Counted from the first letter of the stretch, positions 17,260-26,052 are shown. The stretch: 64,000 nt of DNA from JBBATK01 sp040398805 (GCA_040398805.1 JBBATK010000003.1:124001-188000); one strand, 5' to 3'. Made by a program: numbers and translations. Notes: a model not told the origin generated them from the letters alone.

Positions 17260-18060
17260 TTATGAAAAAAACGTAAACACTCGCGGGACACCGTTATCGA
17301 CCATCACCGTGTGTTCAAAATGCGCTGACGGTCTTCCGTCCGACGTAAACACCGTCCATCCGTCCCTTGCCGTCTGTACAAGAAAGCTTCCCATGTTCAC
17401 CATCGGCTCGATGGCTATGGTCATTCCTTGCTCCAGCTGGGCTTTAGGATAGCGATTACGTTGTAAAAGACCCGGCACGAAGTTGGGAATACAGGGCTCC
17501 ATGTGTAACTCCAACCCCACTCCGTGACCTACCAACTCCCTCACGCAAGAGAACCTGTTCTTCTCGACGTGAGACTGCACCGCTTTCGCGATATCATAAT
17601 TCGTCTGACCGGCTACCGCCTGCTCCACTCCGAGTTCCAATGCCTGTCGAGTGACATCAAGCAGACGTTGTTTTTCCGGCCCGATATCACCGATCGCAAA
17701 CGTGAAGGCGCTATCACCGAAAAAGCCGTCTTTCTTGACTCCGCAGTCGACCGATACGATCTGGCCTTCCTTGATTTTCCGGTTGGACGGCATACCGTGC
17801 ACAACCTCTTCATCTATGGAAACGCAGAGCGTGTAGGGAAACGCCGGCGAACCACCGTGACCACCGTATCCCTTGAACGCCGGCTCGGCATCATTGGTTC
17901 GGATGAAGTCTTCGGCGATCGCATCAAGTTCCAATGTCGTCATCCCCGGTACGATGCTCTTACCGATGACGGCAAGAGTCTCCGAGACTAAACGACAGGC
18001 TTCCTCGATCCGGTCGATATCCTTTTTGATTTTCAAAGCAGGTGCCTGTGTCGGTTCCAT
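17260..18060 (-). CDS. map: Type I methionine aminopeptidase
   Basis: A 266-residue metalloenzyme that removes the initiator Met. The five metal ligands are present: Asp in SVDCGV, Asp in FFGDSAF, His in GHGVGLELH, Glu in IAIEPM and Glu in HFEHT. No N-terminal zinc-finger extension, so type Ia. Located between secY and infA as in many spc operons. Confidence 0.97.
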   Translation of the reverse strand: MEPTQAPALKIKKDIDRIEEACRLVSETLAVIGKSIVPGMTTLELDAIAEDFIRTNDAEPAFKGYGGHGGSPAFPYTLCVSIDEEVVHGMPSNRKIKEGQIVSVDCGVKKDGFFGDSAFTFAIGDIGPEKQRLLDVTRQALELGVEQAVAGQTNYDIAKAVQSHVEKNRFSCVRELVGHGVGLELHMEPCIPNFVPGLLQRNRYPKAQLEQGMTIAIEPMVNMGSFLVQTARDGWTVFTSDGRPSAHFEHTVMVDNGVPRVFTFFS

Positions 18061-18095
18061 CGCTACGCGCCAAAAGACGCATGAAGTGACAATGT

Positions 18096-19460
18096 CTAGA
18101 AACCGCCGCCAACACGCTGTTGATTCGAAGCCATGCCACGGCCTTGAATCTTACCACTCTTCATGAACCCATCGTAGTGTCTCATCAACAGGTACGACTC
18201 GATCTGCTGTAAGGTATCCAACGCCACTCCGACGATGATCAACAGACTCGTACCGCCGAAAAATTGTCCGAAGGAATACGGGACGTTCAACACATTCGTC
18301 ACGAACACCGGCAACAATGCGATGATGGCCAAGAAGACGGCACCCGGCAATGTGATGCGAGTGAGAATGTGGTCGAAGTACTCGGCTGTCGGCTGACCGG
18401 GACGTACACCGGGGATGAATCCTTGCGCACGCTTCAACTCCTCTGCAGTCTGACGCGGATTGAAGGCGATAGCTGTGTAGAAGTACGTGAAGAACACGAT
18501 CGAAAGTCCATAGACAATCGCGTAGACGATGGACCGGTCGCTGAAGAGATTCGCGATGGAGATCAACGTCGTGTTTTCCGGGAAGAAGCTTGAGATGGTG
18601 CTCGGAATGAACAGGATCGCAGAAGCGAAGATGATCGGCATGACACCCGCCGTATTCACTCGGAGAGGGATGTAGGTGGTGTGTCCACCGTATTGCTTCC
18701 GACCTTCGACCCTCTTTGCATACTGAACGGGAATCCTCCGGGCACCCTGGGTCACCAGGACAACCGCAGCGATAATGACTCCAAGGAACGCCAAAAGGAT
18801 GACGTCGATGGCGATATTACGACCTGAGCTGATGAGAAGTATCTCGTTCTGAACGGCGACGGGAAGTCGCGAGATGATGCCGATGAAGATGATGAGGGAG
18901 ATTCCATTACCCAGTCCGCGTTCGGTGATCTGCTCTCCGATCCACATGAGGAACATCGTTCCAGCCGTCAGAAGGGTCACAGCCGTCAGCGTGAACAACG
19001 GACCATCGATCATGACGACCTTCGCCGTGTCCGCACCGGTCTGTGCATTCAACTTGATACTCAACCCAATGGCCTGGAGTGCGGCGATGCCAACCGTCAG
19101 GAATCGTGTCCATTGGTTGATTCGACGACGACCTTCTTCTCCTTCTTTCTGCATTCTGGCAATCTGCGGCACGAACACGGCGGCCAATTGAAGAACGATG
19201 GAAGCGGAGATGTACGGCATGATACCCATGGCGAAAACCGCCGCGTTCGAGAACGCGCCTCCTACGAACATATCGTACAGGCCGAACAATCCGTTGGCGT
19301 CACCGGCGTTGGATGATTGCAGTGCCGCAACATCGATACCCGGCAACGAAACGTGAGCGCCGACTCGGACAACAATGAGCATAAGCACTGTAAAGACGAT
19401 CCGCTTACGCAGTTCCTCTATACGGAAGATGTTTTTCGTTGTTTCGATGAAATTAGCCAT
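18096..19460 (-). CDS. secY: Sec translocase channel subunit SecY
   Basis: A 454-residue, ten-helix SecY. Start MANFIETTKNIFRIEELRKRI; the plug/TM2 region and the conserved cytoplasmic loops are visible (GIMPYISASIVLQL, QRIPVQYAKRV-like ARRIPVQYAKRVEGRK, and MLMRHYDGFMKSGKIQGR at the end). The ATG at 19460 overlaps rplO by 8 bases; a longer in-frame reading would be an all-basic extension and is antiparallel to rplO coding sense, so it is rejected. Confidence 0.98.
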   Translation of the reverse strand: MANFIETTKNIFRIEELRKRIVFTVLMLIVVRVGAHVSLPGIDVAALQSSNAGDANGLFGLYDMFVGGAFSNAAVFAMGIMPYISASIVLQLAAVFVPQIARMQKEGEEGRRRINQWTRFLTVGIAALQAIGLSIKLNAQTGADTAKVVMIDGPLFTLTAVTLLTAGTMFLMWIGEQITERGLGNGISLIIFIGIISRLPVAVQNEILLISSGRNIAIDVILLAFLGVIIAAVVLVTQGARRIPVQYAKRVEGRKQYGGHTTYIPLRVNTAGVMPIIFASAILFIPSTISSFFPENTTLISIANLFSDRSIVYAIVYGLSIVFFTYFYTAIAFNPRQTAEELKRAQGFIPGVRPGQPTAEYFDHILTRITLPGAVFLAIIALLPVFVTNVLNVPYSFGQFFGGTSLLIIVGVALDTLQQIESYLLMRHYDGFMKSGKIQGRGMASNQQRVGGGF

Positions 19461-19911
19461 GGATGTTCGCCGTGCCTCCGGCCTTTTCGATTTTTTGTTT
19501 TGCTGTTTCCGAGAAGCCGTGCGCTGTGATCGTGACCGCCGACGTGATCTCGCCATTTCCGAGAATCTTCACGGGCTGGGTCTTCTTCGAGATCGCTCCC
19601 GCAGCGTACAAGGTTTCCGGTGTGATGTGTCCTGTGAGTCTGTTTTCAGCAACGAGCTCCTGGACACGCGCCAGGTTCACGGTCTGATACTCGACCCTGA
19701 AGATATTCGTAAACCCGAACTTCGGAATACGACGGCTGAGAGGCATCTGTCCGCCCTCGAATCCACGTTTGAACGTGTGATTCGCACGGGATTGATGTCC
19801 CTTGTGACCACGCGTGGACGTGCCACCGTGACCCGAGCCGGCACCACGACCGATGCGCTTTTTCGCCTTACGTGAACCTTCCGCGTAGCGCAGATTTCCA
19901 ATATGCTTCAT
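19453..19911 (-). CDS. rplO: 50S ribosomal protein L15
   Basis: A 152-residue L15 with the Gly/Arg/His-rich N-terminal tail (KKRIGRGAGSGHGGTSTRGHKG), GGQMPLSRRIPKFGF and the C-terminal globular domain. It begins MKHIGNLRYAEGSRK and sits one base from rpmD. Confidence 0.97.
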   Translation of the reverse strand: MKHIGNLRYAEGSRKAKKRIGRGAGSGHGGTSTRGHKGHQSRANHTFKRGFEGGQMPLSRRIPKFGFTNIFRVEYQTVNLARVQELVAENRLTGHITPETLYAAGAISKKTQPVKILGNGEITSAVTITAHGFSETAKQKIEKAGGTANIHG

Positions 19912-19912
19912 A

Positions 19913-20098
19913 TCAATTTCCTATTTCTTCTACTTTGACTAAATGCTTTACCACGTTGATCATTCCAAGAATCTGAGCATTCTTTTCCTGCACAACGGAG
20001 AAGTTCGGACGACCGAGACCGAGCGCCTTCATCGTGCGCTTCTGCTTTTCCAGTCTGTCGATAACACTTTTTACTTGCGTGATTTTGAGCTTTGCCAT
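19913..20098 (-). CDS. rpmD: 50S ribosomal protein L30
   Basis: A 61-residue L30: MAKLKITQVKSVIDRLEKQKRT, ALGLGRPN and INVVKHLVKVEEI. Family length is about 59. Followed after one base by rplO. Confidence 0.96.
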   Translation of the reverse strand: MAKLKITQVKSVIDRLEKQKRTMKALGLGRPNFSVVQEKNAQILGMINVVKHLVKVEEIGN

Positions 20099-20126
20099 GA
20101 TATGCGTCCGATAGATTCTTCGTTTA

Positions 20127-20630
20127 TTAACCGCGAACTACTTTCTCAACCGATATGCCACGACGCTGCGCTACTGTCTGTGCGTCTTCCAACGCCTCCA
20201 ATGCAGCAATCGTCGCCTTGACGATATTGTGCGGATTCGATGACCCCAGCGACTTCGTCAAGACATCCTGTACGCCAGCCAACTCCAATACTGCACGGAC
20301 ACCACCGGAAGCGATGACGCCCGTACCGGGAGCCGCAGGACGCAAGAGGATCTTGGCGGAACCGTACTTAGAAAACACTTCGTGAGGAATCGTCGTGCCT
20401 TGAAGACGCACCTGAACGACAGCCTTCTTCGCTGCATCCGTGGCCTTCTGTACCGCATCGACCACCTCACCGGCTTTGCCTAGTCCGTAACCGATATGAC
20501 CCTGACCGTCACCGACAACGACGATGGCAGAGAAGTTGAAACGACGTCCACCCTTCACTACCTTCGCAGTGCGGCCTACATTGACCAGTTTGTCCTTAAG
20601 ATTCAGCTCGGATATTTTAAACTTCGCCAC
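20127..20630 (-). CDS. rpsE: 30S ribosomal protein S5
   Basis: A 167-residue S5, the same length as in E. coli. Double-stranded-RNA-binding N-domain (NVGRTAKVVKGGRRFNFSAI, GDGQGHIGYGLGKA) and the C-terminal domain (GVRAVLELAGVQDVLTKSLGS). The residues associated with spectinomycin sensitivity (VVKGGRR region) look wild type. Confidence 0.98.
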   Translation of the reverse strand: MAKFKISELNLKDKLVNVGRTAKVVKGGRRFNFSAIVVVGDGQGHIGYGLGKAGEVVDAVQKATDAAKKAVVQVRLQGTTIPHEVFSKYGSAKILLRPAAPGTGVIASGGVRAVLELAGVQDVLTKSLGSSNPHNIVKATIAALEALEDAQTVAQRRGISVEKVVRG

Positions 20631-20681
20631 TAAGACTCCTACACAATAATTGTCGTTTTATAATTAGTCAGTCTGATACCG

Positions 20682-21041
20682 TTAGAACGAAAGACCGCCT
20701 TCACGCGCTCCGTCTGCCAAAGCTTTCACCCGACCGTGGTACAGGAAACCGTTCCGGTCGAACGCGACGCTTTGCACATTCGCAGCGACGGCCCTTTTCG
20801 CGAGTAGCGCGCCGACCATCTTGCTGACATCGCCTTTAGAGGCGCCTGCTGCCACCACTTCCTTGTCAAGCGACGAGGCTGCGACGACGGTACGCTTCGA
20901 ATCATCATCGATGATCTGTGCGTAAATGTGCTTCAGCGAACGGAATATCGTCAAGCGAGGACGCAGAGCATCTCCATGTATATTCTTGCGAATACCTTTG
21001 GCGCGACGTGTTCTCCGGACGATCTTGTTTTTCTTGCTCAT
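20682..21041 (-). CDS. rplR: 50S ribosomal protein L18
   Basis: A 119-residue L18 that binds 5S rRNA: basic start MSKKNKIVRRTRRAKGIRK, RPRLTIFRSLKHIYAQIIDD and C-terminus GFLYHGRVKALADGAREGGL. The open frame extends 28 codons upstream of the ATG at 21041, but those residues are not L18-like. Confidence 0.97.
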   Translation of the reverse strand: MSKKNKIVRRTRRAKGIRKNIHGDALRPRLTIFRSLKHIYAQIIDDDSKRTVVAASSLDKEVVAAGASKGDVSKMVGALLAKRAVAANVQSVAFDRNGFLYHGRVKALADGAREGGLSF

Positions 21042-21133
21042 AACTCTTAGACCTATCGAAATTTTCGTGACTATGAAACTGACTGAGTGGACGGCTTTGC
21101 TGGCGCTGCCTTCACAAGCGCTCACCTCCCACC

Positions 21134-21673
21134 TTACTTACCTGCAGACTTACCAGCCTTACGACGGATATATTCGCCTTCGTACTGGACTCCCTTGCCC
21201 TTGTACGGCTCCGGCGGGCGTACCGAGCGGATTTTCGCCGCGACTTCGCCTACCAACTGTTTGTCATGTCCCTTGACTGCGAATTGCGTCGGCGACGAAA
21301 CCGTGAATTCGATTCCGGCAGGGGGGATGATCATGACCGGATGGGAATACCCTACCGTCATGATGAGCTTGTTGCTCTTGACTTCCACCTTGAAACCGAC
21401 ACCGACGACTGCCATGTTCTTCGAGAATCCTGCGGATACCCCTTCGACCATGTTCGCAATAGCCGCACGCGTCATCCCGTGGAGAGCACGGACCTTCTTG
21501 TGGTCGCTCTCACGGCTGAACGTGACCGACGTTCCGTCCTGATGACAGGCGATGCCTTCAGGAATATGGAATTGCATTTCGCCCTTCGGACCTTTCACTT
21601 TCACCAATCCGGCGTTCAAACTGAATTGGACTCCGCTGGGAATGACAAGTATTTTTTTTCCAACTCGTGACAT
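21134..21673 (-). CDS. rplF: 50S ribosomal protein L6
   Basis: A 179-residue L6 with the two tandem alpha/beta domains: MSRVGKKILVIPSGV start, GMTRAAIANMVEGVSAGF and the C-terminal signature RSVRPPEPYKGKGVQY. ATG at 21673 chosen; an in-frame upstream start would add 14 unrelated residues. A 92-base gap to rplR holds no gene. Confidence 0.98.
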   Translation of the reverse strand: MSRVGKKILVIPSGVQFSLNAGLVKVKGPKGEMQFHIPEGIACHQDGTSVTFSRESDHKKVRALHGMTRAAIANMVEGVSAGFSKNMAVVGVGFKVEVKSNKLIMTVGYSHPVMIIPPAGIEFTVSSPTQFAVKGHDKQLVGEVAAKIRSVRPPEPYKGKGVQYEGEYIRRKAGKSAGK

Positions 21674-21728
21674 AACTGCTTCTTTAAATGTTTCAACGTA
21701 ATTGTACTGACACACCGACCACCCTACC

Positions 21729-22124
21729 CTACCACAGCGTACAGAGGACCTCGCCGCCGACGCCTTTCTGGCGTGCCTGCTTATCTGTCATCAAACCCTG
21801 CGAGGTGGAGACGATGGCGATCCCAAGGCCGTTATACACCTTCGGCAACTCGTCCGCGCCGGCATACCGACGGATACCCGGACGGCTGATGCGCTTGACT
21901 TCACGAATGGCGGGAGCACCGTTGTGGTACCGCAAACGGACGCGCAATGTTCCTTGAACATTGTCGTTGATGCGCTCGTAATCGGCAATGAAACCTTGCT
22001 CTTTGAGGATGGATGCGATGGACTCTTTGATCTTCGAGGCCGGGGTGTCTACGGTCTTGTGCTTTGCACGCTGACCATTACGCAGACGTGTGAGGAAGTC
22101 ACCAATCGTATCGGAAACTGGCAT
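21729..22124 (-). CDS. rpsH: 30S ribosomal protein S8
   Basis: A 131-residue S8, a primary 16S rRNA binder and, in E. coli, the autogenous regulator of the spc operon. MPVSDTIGDFLTRLRNGQRAK start, ASILKEQGFI, RISRPGIRRYAGADELP and C-terminus GIAIVSTSQGLMTDKQAR with GGEVLCTLW. It is separated from rpsN by an unusually long 237-base spacer that carries a promoter-like element and hairpins. Confidence 0.98.
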   Translation of the reverse strand: MPVSDTIGDFLTRLRNGQRAKHKTVDTPASKIKESIASILKEQGFIADYERINDNVQGTLRVRLRYHNGAPAIREVKRISRPGIRRYAGADELPKVYNGLGIAIVSTSQGLMTDKQARQKGVGGEVLCTLW

Positions 22125-22296
22125 AAAAGGTAGTTCAATAGTGTGTGTTCCGTGGATTCTCCAAACACAGGACCCAGTCCTGCCTACCGGTCGTATCAGA
22201 CTCCACGTGTGTCTGACGCTCCGATATAATTTGAACTCTTCTCTTTTCTAGGTTGTCGGCGTTTCGAACGCTATAGCCCTACGCACGGAGCGGAGG
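22125..22296 (-). promoter_or_regulatory. Structured leader in front of rpsH
   Basis: Within the otherwise tight ribosomal operon, this spacer holds three small perfect hairpins on the rpsH transcript: a 5-bp stem GCGTT/AACGC at 22259-22271, a 6-bp stem TCAGAC/GTCTGA at 22196-22216 and a 5-bp stem AGGAC/GTCCT at 22169-22181, the last ending 45 bases before the start codon. There is no open reading frame of note. S8 is known to repress the spc operon in E. coli through an mRNA site that mimics helix 21 of 16S rRNA; whether these hairpins are such a site here is inference. Confidence 0.45.
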
Positions 22297-22300
22297 GCCA

Positions 22301-22308
22301 CAAAGATA
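22301..22308 (-). promoter_or_regulatory. Internal promoter -7 element upstream of rpsH
   Basis: Read on the minus strand the sequence is TATCTTTG, a full match to the Bacteroidota -7 consensus TAnnTTTG. A T-rich stretch lies upstream but no exact TTTG at the -33 position, so the promoter is only a candidate. It would start transcription about 170 bases before rpsH. Confidence 0.4.
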
Positions 22309-22361
22309 CGAAAACAGCTGTGAAAAACGGTGGAAAAGTTTGGGGCGTACGACGCCTTGAC

Positions 22362-22631
22362 TTACCAACTCGCTTTTCTCACTCCGGGGATCTTGCCTTC
22401 CAGGGCAAGCTCGCGGAGTTTGTTGCGGCACAGGCCGTATTTGCGGTATACCCCACGACCTCTGCCGGTCAGCACGCAACGGTTACGCAAGCGTGTAGGC
22501 ATACTGTTTCGGGGAAGCTTCTGCAACGCATCGTAATCACCGGATTCTTTGAGAGCTTTACGCTTTTCCGCGTACTTCTCTACCAGGCGTTTGCGTTTGT
22601 CATTTCTAGCGACGACTGCTGTTGTTGCCAT
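22362..22631 (-). CDS. rpsN: 30S ribosomal protein S14 (zinc-free form)
   Basis: An 89-residue S14 of the longer, zinc-independent class: MATTAVVARNDKRKRLVEK, RLRNRCVLTGRGRG and the end GKIPGVRKASW. The CxxC pairs of the short zinc form are missing. Confidence 0.97.
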   Translation of the reverse strand: MATTAVVARNDKRKRLVEKYAEKRKALKESGDYDALQKLPRNSMPTRLRNRCVLTGRGRGVYRKYGLCRNKLRELALEGKIPGVRKASW

Positions 22632-22658
22632 GTGTCTTCAAAAGTTACTGTTGGTTTC

Positions 22659-23282
22659 TTAGTTCGTGCGGGTGAACGGGAATCCGAACTCGCGAAGCAT
22701 AGCTCCGGCTTCTTCATCCGTATGTGCGGATGTCACGAAGGTGATATCCATACCGGCGATCTTGTTGATCTTATCGACGTCGATTTCCGGGAAAATGATC
22801 TGCTCCTTGATACCGAGCGTATAGTTGCCACGACCGTCGAAGCTCTTGTCCGAGTATCCACGGAAGTCGCGGACACGGGGTGACGCGATGTTGATGAAAC
22901 GATCGAGGAATTCATACATGCGTGCACGACGGAGCGTGACGAAGACGCCGATCGGCTGGCCCTGACGGAGCTTGAAGTTCGCCACGGACTTCTTTGCGCG
23001 GGCGACGGCCGGACGCTGACCGGAAATCAACTCGAGCTCGTTGATAGCGCTCTGAATGATTTTCTGGTCCTGTGCTGCCGCACCAGCACCGATGTTGATA
23101 CAGATCTTTTCCAATACGGGGACCTGCATGACCGACTTGTATTCGAACTTCTTCATGAGAGCCGGCACGACCTGCTCCTTGTAGAACGTTGCAAGGCGGG
23201 GCTGAACGTTCTCATTGGATCCATCGTCCTGACGAGGACCTTCCGGCTTGAAATCGAGTTTCTTTACTACTTGCTTTGCCAT
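22659..23282 (-). CDS. rplE: 50S ribosomal protein L5 with N-terminal extension
   Basis: A 207-residue L5. The normal core starts at about residue 28 (PRLATFYKEQVVPALMKKF) and contains KICINIGAGAAAQD, GQRPAVARAKKSVANFKLR and RDFRGYSDKSFDGRGNY. About 27 extra residues precede it (basic start, then PEGPRQDDGSNENVQ), with no internal ATG that would restore the usual 179-185 length, so the extension appears real. Confidence 0.97.
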   Translation of the reverse strand: MAKQVVKKLDFKPEGPRQDDGSNENVQPRLATFYKEQVVPALMKKFEYKSVMQVPVLEKICINIGAGAAAQDQKIIQSAINELELISGQRPAVARAKKSVANFKLRQGQPIGVFVTLRRARMYEFLDRFINIASPRVRDFRGYSDKSFDGRGNYTLGIKEQIIFPEIDVDKINKIAGMDITFVTSAHTDEEAGAMLREFGFPFTRTN

Positions 23283-23325
23283 GATAATCTCTTTCGTTAC
23301 TTCCTGATCAATGTGCGGTGCTTAC

Positions 23326-23580
23326 TTATTCACCACGTTTGCGGGACGCCTTACCATTCACCAACAACATCACATTCGAATAGTGAATGGGCATTTCGCG
23401 AGAAATGATTCCACCATTGGGGTTGGCCTGCGACGGGCGGGCGTGCTTCTTCCGGATGTTCACGCCTTCCACGACGACGCGGAGCTTCTCACGGTCGATT
23501 TCGATGACTCGACCCGAGGTACCTTTGTCGTTGCCGGAAATGACCTGAACAACGTCGCCTTTTTTAATCTGTAATTTCAT
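23326..23580 (-). CDS. rplX: 50S ribosomal protein L24 (short)
   Basis: An 84-residue L24. KOW-type start MKLQIKKGDVVQVISGNDKG, then GRVIEIDREKLRVVVEGVN and RPSQANPNGGIISREMPIHYSNVML. It ends at GKASRKRGE, about 20 residues short of the E. coli protein, lacking the C-terminal strand-turn segment; no frameshift is evident downstream. Confidence 0.96.
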   Translation of the reverse strand: MKLQIKKGDVVQVISGNDKGTSGRVIEIDREKLRVVVEGVNIRKKHARPSQANPNGGIISREMPIHYSNVMLLVNGKASRKRGE

Positions 23581-23622
23581 AACTGTTTCTTTCGCTAGAT
23601 GTCTAAAGTCTTACCTGTACGC

Positions 23623-23991
23623 TTAGATTACTTCGGGTGCGAGGGATACGATCTTCATGAAATTGCGCTCTCGCAATTCACGGGCGACCGGTCCGAAGAT
23701 ACGGGTCCCGCGCGGCTCACCCTGGTTGTTCAGGATCACGGCGGCGTTCTCGTCGAAGCGGATATACGAACCGTCGCGACGTCCGATCTCCTTCTTCGTA
23801 CGCACGATCACGGCCTTACATACCTCCCCTTTCTTTACGGCACCGTTCGGCAACGCTTGCTTCACGGAAACGACGACGATATCGCCGACCGATGCATAGC
23901 GGCGCTCATGGCCACCGAGGATACGGATACAACGCACGCGGCGCGCACCGGAATTATCTGCAACTATGAGGTTTGTTTCTTCTTGTATCAT
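23623..23991 (-). CDS. rplN: 50S ribosomal protein L14
   Basis: A 122-residue L14: MIQEETNLIVADNSGARRVRCIRILGG at the N-terminus (core NSGARRVRCIR), RTKKEIGRRDGSYIRFDENA and GTRIFGPVARELRERNF. Normal length. Confidence 0.98.
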   Translation of the reverse strand: MIQEETNLIVADNSGARRVRCIRILGGHERRYASVGDIVVVSVKQALPNGAVKKGEVCKAVIVRTKKEIGRRDGSYIRFDENAAVILNNQGEPRGTRIFGPVARELRERNFMKIVSLAPEVI

Positions 23992-24046
23992 GACCGTACC
24001 GTATAAAAGTTATTCTCAATCAATCTTTCCTCTACCACCGTCGGTG

Positions 24047-24340
24047 TTATTGCACGCGCTCTACCACTTCCAACAGCGTCCAGCGCTTACGAGCGCTCAA
24101 GGGACGCGACTCGACGATACGGACGACATCGCCGATCTGGCAGTCGTTGTTCTCGTCATGAGCCATGAACTTTTTCGTCAAGCGGAAGTACTTCTTGTAC
24201 AACGGGTGCATGACCTGGCGCTCGACGGCGACAACAATGGATTTGTCCATCTTATTGCTCACGACCTTGCCTTGACGGACTTTCTTACCTTTTGTTACCT
24301 GCTCAGCAGAAGCTGAACCGTGGGTTTCATTTGTTTCCAT
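24047..24340 (-). CDS. rpsQ: 30S ribosomal protein S17 with N-terminal extension
   Basis: A 97-residue S17. The OB-fold core begins near residue 20 (VRQGKVVSNKMDKSIVVAVER) and includes KKFMAHDENNDCQIGDVV and RPLSARKRWTL. It is preceded by a polar stretch METNETHGSASAEQ not present in the 84-residue E. coli protein. Confidence 0.97.
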   Translation of the reverse strand: METNETHGSASAEQVTKGKKVRQGKVVSNKMDKSIVVAVERQVMHPLYKKYFRLTKKFMAHDENNDCQIGDVVRIVESRPLSARKRWTLLEVVERVQ

Positions 24341-24343
24341 GTT

Positions 24344-24553
24344 TTAGGCTTTCGATTCCAGTGAACGTTCGTGCATTATTGTTTTCATACGTGCGATATC
24401 CTTCTTGAGAATCCTCAGATACGCCGTATCCTGAAGCTGCTTCAAGGCATGCTGGAAGCGTTGCTTCGCGAGCGTATCTTGCGCTTCCTTCAAGGTCATG
24501 GTCAGTTCCGCGTTGTTCAGATCGCGAAGGTCTTTTGCTTTCCTGTGCTTCAT
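24344..24553 (-). CDS. rpmC: 50S ribosomal protein L29
   Basis: A 69-residue L29, an antiparallel pair of helices near the exit tunnel: KDLRDLNNAELTMTLKEAQ and LRILKKDIARMKTIMHER. Its start overlaps the stop of rplP by 4 bases. Confidence 0.96.
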   Translation of the reverse strand: MKHRKAKDLRDLNNAELTMTLKEAQDTLAKQRFQHALKQLQDTAYLRILKKDIARMKTIMHERSLESKA

Positions 24554-24972
24554 ACTTCTACCAGATCAATGCGTGTCACAAACTTTGTTTTGATGGGCAG
24601 TTTATGCGATGCCAAACGCATTGCCTCCATAGCGGCTTCCTTCGATACGCCGTCCACCTCGAACATGATGCGTCCGGGTTTGACCACTGCTACCCATCCT
24701 TCAGGGTTACCCTTTCCGGATCCCATTCGGACCTCCGCGGGCTTCTTGGTATAGGGCTTGTCCGGGAAAATCCGGATCCACACCTTACCGTCGCGCTTGA
24801 GATAACGGTTGATCGCGATACGGGCAGACTCGATCTGTCGGTTCGTGATCCACGCAGCGTCAAGGGCCTTCAAGCCGTATGATCCAAAAGCCACCTGCGA
24901 GCCGCGGACAGCTTTTCCGCATCGACGACCGCGTTGGGTTTTTCTGTGCTTAACTCTCTTCGGTAATAACAT
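24550..24972 (-). CDS. rplP: 50S ribosomal protein L16
   Basis: A 140-residue L16: MLLPKRVKHRKTQRGRRCG start, FGSYGLKALDAAWITNRQIE, RIFPDKPYTKKPAEVRMG and GKGNPEGWVAVVKPGRIMFE. Length close to E. coli (136). Confidence 0.98.
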   Translation of the reverse strand: MLLPKRVKHRKTQRGRRCGKAVRGSQVAFGSYGLKALDAAWITNRQIESARIAINRYLKRDGKVWIRIFPDKPYTKKPAEVRMGSGKGNPEGWVAVVKPGRIMFEVDGVSKEAAMEAMRLASHKLPIKTKFVTRIDLVEV

Positions 24973-25005
24973 GATTCACCTTAATCTTTTTGTTCCTTAT
25001 CGAGC

Positions 25006-25656
25006 TTACTCTTTTTCCTGTGTAACGGGCTTTCCAATGATCTCGCCCTTGCAAATCCAAACCTTCACGCCGATGGCACCGTAGACCGTATGCGCTGTCG
25101 ATGTTCCGTAGTCGATATCGGCACGAAGCGTATGCAGGGGCACGCGGCCTTCCTTGTACTGCTCTGTACGCGACATGTCGGCTCCGCCCAAACGACCCGA
25201 GCACATGACCCGGATGCCTTCCGCACCTAGACGTGTCGAAGCCGCTACCGCCTGCTTCATCGCACGACGGAATGCCACTCGCCCTTCCAACTGGCTGGCG
25301 ATGTTATCGGCGACCAACTGGGCATCGAGCTCCGGACGCTTGATCTCGTGGATGAGGATCTTCACATCCTTCGTCGTGAGCTTCCGCATCTCCTCTTCGA
25401 GCTGCGAGATGTCCTTACCGGAACGACCGATGATGACACCCGGCTTCGACGTATGGATGGTGATACGGATCTGCTTCGCCGTCCGCTCCACAACCACGCG
25501 CGCAACGCCGGCTTTTTTCAATCTTGTTTTGATATACGAGCGGACCGTCATGTCCTCCGCAATCTTGTCGGCCATGCTGTTCGGTTCGAACCAGTTTGCA
25601 TCCCAGCCACGGATAATTCCAAGGCGAAGACCGATCGGATTTGTTTTCTGACCCAA
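25006..25656 (-). CDS. rpsC: 30S ribosomal protein S3
   Basis: A 216-residue S3 with MGQKTNPIGLRLGIIRGWD start, KH domain (HTSKPGVIIGRSGKDISQLEE) and the C-terminal domain (EGIRVMCSGRLGGADMSRTE, LRADIDYGTSTAHTVYGAIGVKVWI). The C-terminal tail is shorter than the 233 residues of E. coli. Confidence 0.98.
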   Translation of the reverse strand: MGQKTNPIGLRLGIIRGWDANWFEPNSMADKIAEDMTVRSYIKTRLKKAGVARVVVERTAKQIRITIHTSKPGVIIGRSGKDISQLEEEMRKLTTKDVKILIHEIKRPELDAQLVADNIASQLEGRVAFRRAMKQAVAASTRLGAEGIRVMCSGRLGGADMSRTEQYKEGRVPLHTLRADIDYGTSTAHTVYGAIGVKVWICKGEIIGKPVTQEKE

Positions 25657-25671
25657 AGGAACTCCCTGCGA

Positions 25672-26013
25672 TTAGTCGTTAGTAGATACAACGATTGTTA
25701 AATGATGCGAGCGCTTTTTGATCTTATACGCACGGCCCATGGGGGCAGGCGAGATGCGCTTCAACGTTTTTCCCTGATCGACATGCACCGCCTTGACGAC
25801 CATGTCTTCCTCCTTCGCGAACGAACCGCCACTGTTACGAAGATTCGATATGGCTGAACGAAGCGTCATTTCTGCAACCTTGGATGCAGACTTCGGGGAA
25901 AACCGAAGAATGGTAAGCGCTTCGGCAGCTGATTTTCCACGAATCGTATCGATCACCAGACGCATCTTGCGCGGGGATGTAGGTACGTGGCGAGCTATTG
26001 CTTTTGATTCCAT
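25672..26013 (-). CDS. rplV: 50S ribosomal protein L22
   Basis: A 113-residue L22: ARHVPTSPRKMRLVIDTIRGK, the extended beta hairpin lining the exit tunnel (KTLKRISPAPMGRAYKIKKRSHH) and a C-terminal strand. No deletion in the hairpin of the macrolide-resistance type. Confidence 0.97.
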   Translation of the reverse strand: MESKAIARHVPTSPRKMRLVIDTIRGKSAAEALTILRFSPKSASKVAEMTLRSAISNLRNSGGSFAKEEDMVVKAVHVDQGKTLKRISPAPMGRAYKIKKRSHHLTIVVSTND

Positions 26014-26052
26014 AATGTGCGTCAGAGTTATGTGTCTGTTCTTGGCTGAAGT

